NCBI GenBank assembly: GCA_011322515.1
Contig: DRMS01000027.1
Location: forward strand, 1 to 8,228
Direction of reading: 5' to 3'
Length of the DNA: 8,228 bases
DNA from: Leucothrix mucor
GTDB taxonomy: Bacteria; Pseudomonadota; Gammaproteobacteria; Thiotrichales; Thiotrichaceae
A program made the translations under genes and the position numbers. The notes under the pieces were generated by a model that was not told the DNA's origin, made no database searches, and worked only from the letters and a program-made list of their open reading frames with translations. Positions 5,461 through 8,228 of the stretch are shown here, one piece after another (position 1 is the first letter of the stretch; each line of letters begins with the position of its first letter).

Positions 5461-6840
5461 CTATACGTCATACGAGTTGATTCTGATAGACTGAATCGCG
5501 CCATCAATTTCTTGTGATAATAATTCATCTAACGTGCAAAAATTATCAATTTCATTAAAAACTAAAGACACAAAATGTTTGTAAGAATCACTGTCATCTT
5601 GGTCGAAAAATACACGACCAATTTTATCGCCTTCTTTACTAAAATAGTAGTATACGCGTGTATTATCATCGAGATAAGTATCACCAAACAAGAAATAATG
5701 GCTATTTAAATATTCAATCCAATCCGCCTCAAACCATTCAAACCCTAACTTGGCTCCCCAATCATGGATAACCCCATCAACCAACCCTTTAAAATCGGCA
5801 CTTTCATATAAGTAGATGGAGTGTGGGTAGCAGTCACCGATTAGAGTAAAGGCACCATGCTGAATCAATAATTTTCTTAGAGATACAGGGATAGTGTAAT
5901 TTTGTTTTTTTTCTATTTGTGTTAGCTCATCTGCGGGGCTTTTATTTTTAATTGTAAAATAATGCTCTAGATTTAACTTTAAATACTGGCAAACTTGAAC
6001 ATAACGTTTTAAAGCCTCTTCAAAGGTTTCCATTGTGACTCTTTTAAAATGTTTAAAAATAGGGTGGTTGCTTTTATACTGCTGGTAGTCTGATGAATCC
6101 AAATACGTCGAAATTTGTTGGTTCGTTGTTATTTCACTACCAAGATAGACTTGTTTTACAGGCTCATGATGCTTCGATCTTTCCAACTCAAATTCAATTA
6201 AAGTATCAAAAAAAATTTCTCGATAATGATCAACATCACGCTCAAACAAGCTTAAATAAATTAATAGCCTTGGTTCATAATAAGGGCTAAAAGCATCATC
6301 AAGATATTCAAAATCGCCTTTTTTAATTTGGAAGCAAGCGTCAGTGTATTTTTGAGCTTCTGCCAGATTTTCAGCCAGCAAACTTGCTAAAGCACAAAAG
6401 ATATAAGCATCTCTAACCGCAAAACGCATGTTTGTCGAGTACTCTTGCAGGTAAAAATGTTCATCATCCATTTGTAATGATAAATCAATGATATCCTGCG
6501 AGATATTTTTTAATATTTTAAAGTGTTGGTTTTTTTTGAAGTCATCAATATTTTGAATTAAAAACCGAAACCAATGAATGTGATTAAAATTAGAAATGCT
6601 TTCTTGGCTTTTAGGAATTTCGCTTAAACATTGATTAATAAGCTGCTTAAATGAATATCCTGCTAGTTCTATTTTGCATTTTTTAAGCGCCATTTTTTCT
6701 GGATGAGTGAGTGTTTCTGTCTCATAAGCTTGTAAATAGTGACTGATTTTTTGAAGTTGTTTGGTTAGCTGTTGATCATTATTTAACTTCTTATTCTCGA
6801 TAGCATCGAAAGTATCATAAATAAAATCCAATTTTGTCAT
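5461..6840 (-). CDS. uncharacterised protein with C-terminal SUKH (SMI1/KNR4-like) domain
   Basis: 459 residues, no signal peptide and no membrane segment, so probably cytoplasmic. Residues about 1-290 look wholly helical and rich in Lys, Glu and Gln, with one TPR-like pair around AYIFCALASLLAENLAEAQ (145-163). Residues about 302-445 resemble a SUKH domain: an acidic start (ADELTQIEKK), IPVSLRKLLIQHGA (317-330) in the position of the usual LP..y..fl...NG motif, then HYFLFGD, RVYYYFSKEG, VFFDQDDSDSY and a closing helix FVSLVFNEI. Many bacterial SUKH proteins neutralise polymorphic or contact-dependent toxins, so immunity is a reasonable hypothesis, but no toxin gene is adjacent. The start has GAGATGG 3 nt upstream of the ATG. 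The gene is visibly more AT-rich than rfbC or degQ and stands alone between elements A/C and A/B, which hints at transfer. The N-terminal family is not recognised. Confidence 0.8.
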   Translation of the reverse strand: MTKLDFIYDTFDAIENKKLNNDQQLTKQLQKISHYLQAYETETLTHPEKMALKKCKIELAGYSFKQLINQCLSEIPKSQESISNFNHIHWFRFLIQNIDDFKKNQHFKILKNISQDIIDLSLQMDDEHFYLQEYSTNMRFAVRDAYIFCALASLLAENLAEAQKYTDACFQIKKGDFEYLDDAFSPYYEPRLLIYLSLFERDVDHYREIFFDTLIEFELERSKHHEPVKQVYLGSEITTNQQISTYLDSSDYQQYKSNHPIFKHFKRVTMETFEEALKRYVQVCQYLKLNLEHYFTIKNKSPADELTQIEKKQNYTIPVSLRKLLIQHGAFTLIGDCYPHSIYLYESADFKGLVDGVIHDWGAKLGFEWFEADWIEYLNSHYFLFGDTYLDDNTRVYYYFSKEGDKIGRVFFDQDDSDSYKHFVSLVFNEIDNFCTLDELLSQEIDGAIQSIRINSYDV

Positions 6841-6856
6841 ATTCCATCTCTTTTTT

Positions 6857-7154
6857 GGCTACAAACTTAGGAAGTTCCAAGCAATGATTTTACCCATCTT
6901 ACTTGCCCTTTTGCTCTTGCTTGATTCATCTCAATCGTTGCGTAGAGCAACTATGCGCCTCTTGAAACACTCCAATCAGGAACAAAAAATCAGCGCAATA
7001 TAGATAAATTCATTACTTGGAACTTCCTTAAGGTGGGACAAGTAAAGTCATAGCAAGTAACCCGTCGCCTTCGATAAGGAACGTGCTTCTTGAGCTTGTT
7101 GAAGGGTGCGGGTGAGTAGCATAAAGATTAACCGTCCTGCCTTAAACTGGTAGC
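6857..7154 (+). mobile_element. Element A copy 3, split by element B
   Basis: The first 13 bases of element A, GGCTACAAACTTA (6857-6869), are separated from the rest (7031-7154, beginning AGGTGGGACAAGTAAAGTC) by element B. Removing B and one copy of TTA restores GGCTACAAACTTAAGGTGGG, which matches the intact end of copy 1. The right end CTTAAACTGGTAGC (7141-7154) is the inverted partner. The internal hairpin (CCTTCGATAAGG... and CTTGAGCTTGTTGAAGG) is degraded. The left end lies only 16 bp before the SUKH start codon. The rest of this gap, 7155-7315, holds a candidate rfbC promoter and nothing else I recognise. Confidence 0.85.
6870..7027. mobile_element. Element B, 158-bp MITE-like insertion inside element A
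   Basis: The ends are inverted repeats of about 28 bp with 4 mismatches; the first 12 bases, GGAAGTTCCAAG, are perfect at both ends. A direct TTA flanks each side (6867-6869 and 7028-7030), consistent with a 3-bp target duplication of TNA type, as made by some IS5-group transposases. The interior carries a small stem (GTTGC...GCAAC around 6938-6952) and no meaningful reading frame. It is therefore probably non-autonomous. It sits in the region expected to hold the SUKH gene promoter. Confidence 0.85.
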
Positions 7155-7236
7155 TTTAAATTATTTGTAGTACATCCTACCTGAAATTGCTGGCTCAAGA
7201 TTCATAATTAAAGCTAATCAGAAAAAGCACAGCACT

Positions 7237-7310
7237 TATACTGAATTAAGCCTTTAGAGGTTTGATTCTATAGAAATTGCAAGTACCATAGACGCTCATT
7301 TTTCGATAGG
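7237..7310 (+). promoter_or_regulatory. candidate promoter and ribosome binding site for rfbCD
   Basis: TATACT (7237-7242) is a good -10 hexamer without a convincing -35. An alternative pair is TTGATT (7262-7267) and TACCAT (7284-7289) with 16-bp spacing. GATAGG (7305-7310) is a weak Shine-Dalgarno 5 nt before the ATG at 7316 and 11 nt before an alternative ATG at 7322. None of these is decisive. Confidence 0.3.
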
Positions 7311-7315
7311 CAGTC

Positions 7316-7879
7316 ATGAATATGGAATTTATCCCCTCAGAAATCCCTGAAGTAATTTTAATTAAGCCACAGGTCTTTGGTGATCATCGTGGTTTTTTTA
7401 TGGAGACTTGGCAACGCCAACATTTTGCTGAGAATGGTATTGATGTTGATTTTGTACAAGATAATCACAGCAAATCATCTCAAGGTATTTTGCGCGGTTT
7501 GCATTACCAACTTATTCAGCCACAAGGGAAGTTAGTGCGGGTAGTTGAAGGGGCTGTATTTGATGTTGCCGTTGATTTGCGCCGTTATTCGCCAACTTTT
7601 GGGCAATGGGTTGGCTATGAATTATCAGCAGAAAATAAGCAGATGCTATGGGTTCCACCAGGCTTTGGGCATGGTTTTTATGTGATGAGTGACACCGCTG
7701 AATTTGTGTATAAATGTACAGATTATTATGCGCCAGAACATGAAGGCTGTGTGCGCTGGAATGATCCAGAATTAGCGATTGACTGGCATTTGGTGGATGG
7801 TAAGCAACCTGTTTTATCAGCAAAAGATGCAGAAGCAAGCTTATTTACTGATGCAACTGTCTTTGAAGGTTTATTATGA
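7316..7879 (+). CDS. rfbC: dTDP-4-dehydrorhamnose 3,5-epimerase
   Basis: This 187-residue cytoplasmic enzyme epimerises C3 and C5 of dTDP-4-dehydro-6-deoxyglucose, the third step of dTDP-L-rhamnose synthesis. The RmlC cupin signature is complete: FGDHRGFFMETW (21-32), FVQDNHSKSSQGILRGLHYQ (46-65) with the catalytic His at H63, QGKLVRVVEGAVFDVAVDLR (70-89), LWVPPGFGHGF (111-121) and VYKCTDYYAPEHE (131-143) with the active-site Tyr at about 132. LSAKDA near the end holds the conserved Asp (171) that pairs with the catalytic His. Length is normal for the family. The start could be 7316 or the ATG at 7322; the weak Shine-Dalgarno does not decide clearly. Its stop overlaps the rfbD start (ATGA), showing translational coupling. 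rfbA and rfbB are not in the window and may lie downstream or elsewhere. Confidence 0.97.
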   Translation: MNMEFIPSEIPEVILIKPQVFGDHRGFFMETWQRQHFAENGIDVDFVQDNHSKSSQGILRGLHYQLIQPQGKLVRVVEGAVFDVAVDLRRYSPTFGQWVGYELSAENKQMLWVPPGFGHGFYVMSDTAEFVYKCTDYYAPEHEGCVRWNDPELAIDWHLVDGKQPVLSAKDAEASLFTDATVFEGLL

Positions 7880-8228
7880 GTAAAAAAGTATTAATAACAG
7901 GCGCTAATGGGCAATTAGGTTATGAGTTACCACGCACTGCTCCAGACGGTTATGAGTGTATTTTAACCGATGTAAATGAGCTAGATATTACCGATAGCGA
8001 TGCAGTAAGCGCTTATGTTGCTGAATGTAAACCTGATGTGATTATCAATTCCGCAGCCTATACCGCTGTGGATAAAGCCGAAGAAGAGCAGGAATTAGCC
8101 GCTGCTATTAATGAAACAGGGGCTAGAAATCTTGCCCAAGCGTCGAAAGATAATGGTATTAAATTTATCCAAACCTCAACAGACTTTGTGTTTAGTGGCA
8201 AAGGCTGCTCACCTTATTTGGTTGATGC
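7876..8228 (+). CDS. rfbD: dTDP-4-dehydrorhamnose reductase, N-terminal part
   Basis: The ATG at 7876 overlaps the rfbC stop by four bases (ATGA). The window ends after 117 codons of a protein usually near 290-300 residues. The enzyme uses NAD(P)H to reduce dTDP-4-dehydro-L-rhamnose to dTDP-L-rhamnose, the final step of the pathway. The Rossmann start KKVLITGANGQLGYEL shows the GxxGxxG nucleotide-binding motif. Family landmarks follow in order: LDITDSDAV (37-45), PDVIINSAAYTAVDKAEEE (53-71), then AINETGARNLAQ and STDFVFSGKG. The catalytic YxxxK motif lies past the window edge, so integrity cannot be judged. STDFVF replaces the commoner STDYVF, a conservative change. Confidence 0.96.
   Translation, partial: MSKKVLITGANGQLGYELPRTAPDGYECILTDVNELDITDSDAVSAYVAECKPDVIINSAAYTAVDKAEEEQELAAAINETGARNLAQASKDNGIKFIQTSTDFVFSGKGCSPYLVD

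Noticed and set aside
6093..6290. Plus-strand open frame of 65 codons
   Set aside because: Antisense to the SUKH gene and lacking a convincing ribosome binding site or recognisable motif.
7512..7838. Minus-strand open frame of 108 codons
   Set aside because: Lies wholly inside rfbC, whose catalytic motifs are intact, and shows no family signal of its own.

Overview
The window looks like a chromosomal stretch of a moderately AT-rich Gram-negative bacterium, most likely a gammaproteobacterium. The signs are a Do-family periplasmic protease with a cleavable signal peptide, an OmpR-type two-component pair and the start of a dTDP-rhamnose operon. The genus cannot be named from the sequence; a Thiotrichales-like organism is only a guess.

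Layout, left to right. Minus strand, 1-602: the N-terminal 200 residues of a membrane-anchored M28-family metallopeptidase homologue that runs off the left edge and has lost expected catalytic residues. 603-1010: a gap with a possible decayed coding remnant and a palindromic mobile-element-like repeat (element A, copy 1). Minus strand, 3324-1011: an OmpR-family response regulator and then a sensor histidine kinase, separated by 220 bp that hold a long hairpin repeat. Plus strand, 3451-4890: a DegQ/MucD-type protease divergent from the regulator, followed by a good intrinsic terminator. 4891-5460: repeats only (element A copy 2, a short palindrome D and element C). Minus strand, 6840-5461: an uncharacterised AT-rich gene with a helical N-terminal part and a C-terminal SUKH (SMI1/KNR4-like) domain. 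6841-7315: element A copy 3, split by a second element (B) that left a 3-bp TTA duplication. Plus strand, 7316 to the right edge: rfbC overlapping rfbD, which is cut by the window end.

Functionally, the regulator/kinase pair and the periplasmic protease share a 126-bp divergent control region. This suggests, without proving, an envelope-stress circuit in which the kinase senses a periplasmic state and the regulator controls protease expression. rfbC and rfbD make dTDP-L-rhamnose for surface polysaccharide. The SUKH gene is an orphan that may be an immunity protein; it is flanked on both sides by small mobile elements.

The most striking feature is the repeat load. At least three families of small inverted-repeat elements (A, B, C) and two hairpin repeat types occupy four of the five sizeable gaps, including one clear nested insertion. 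The regulator/degQ promoter gap is the only one free of them. No tRNA, rRNA, CRISPR array or full transposase gene was seen.
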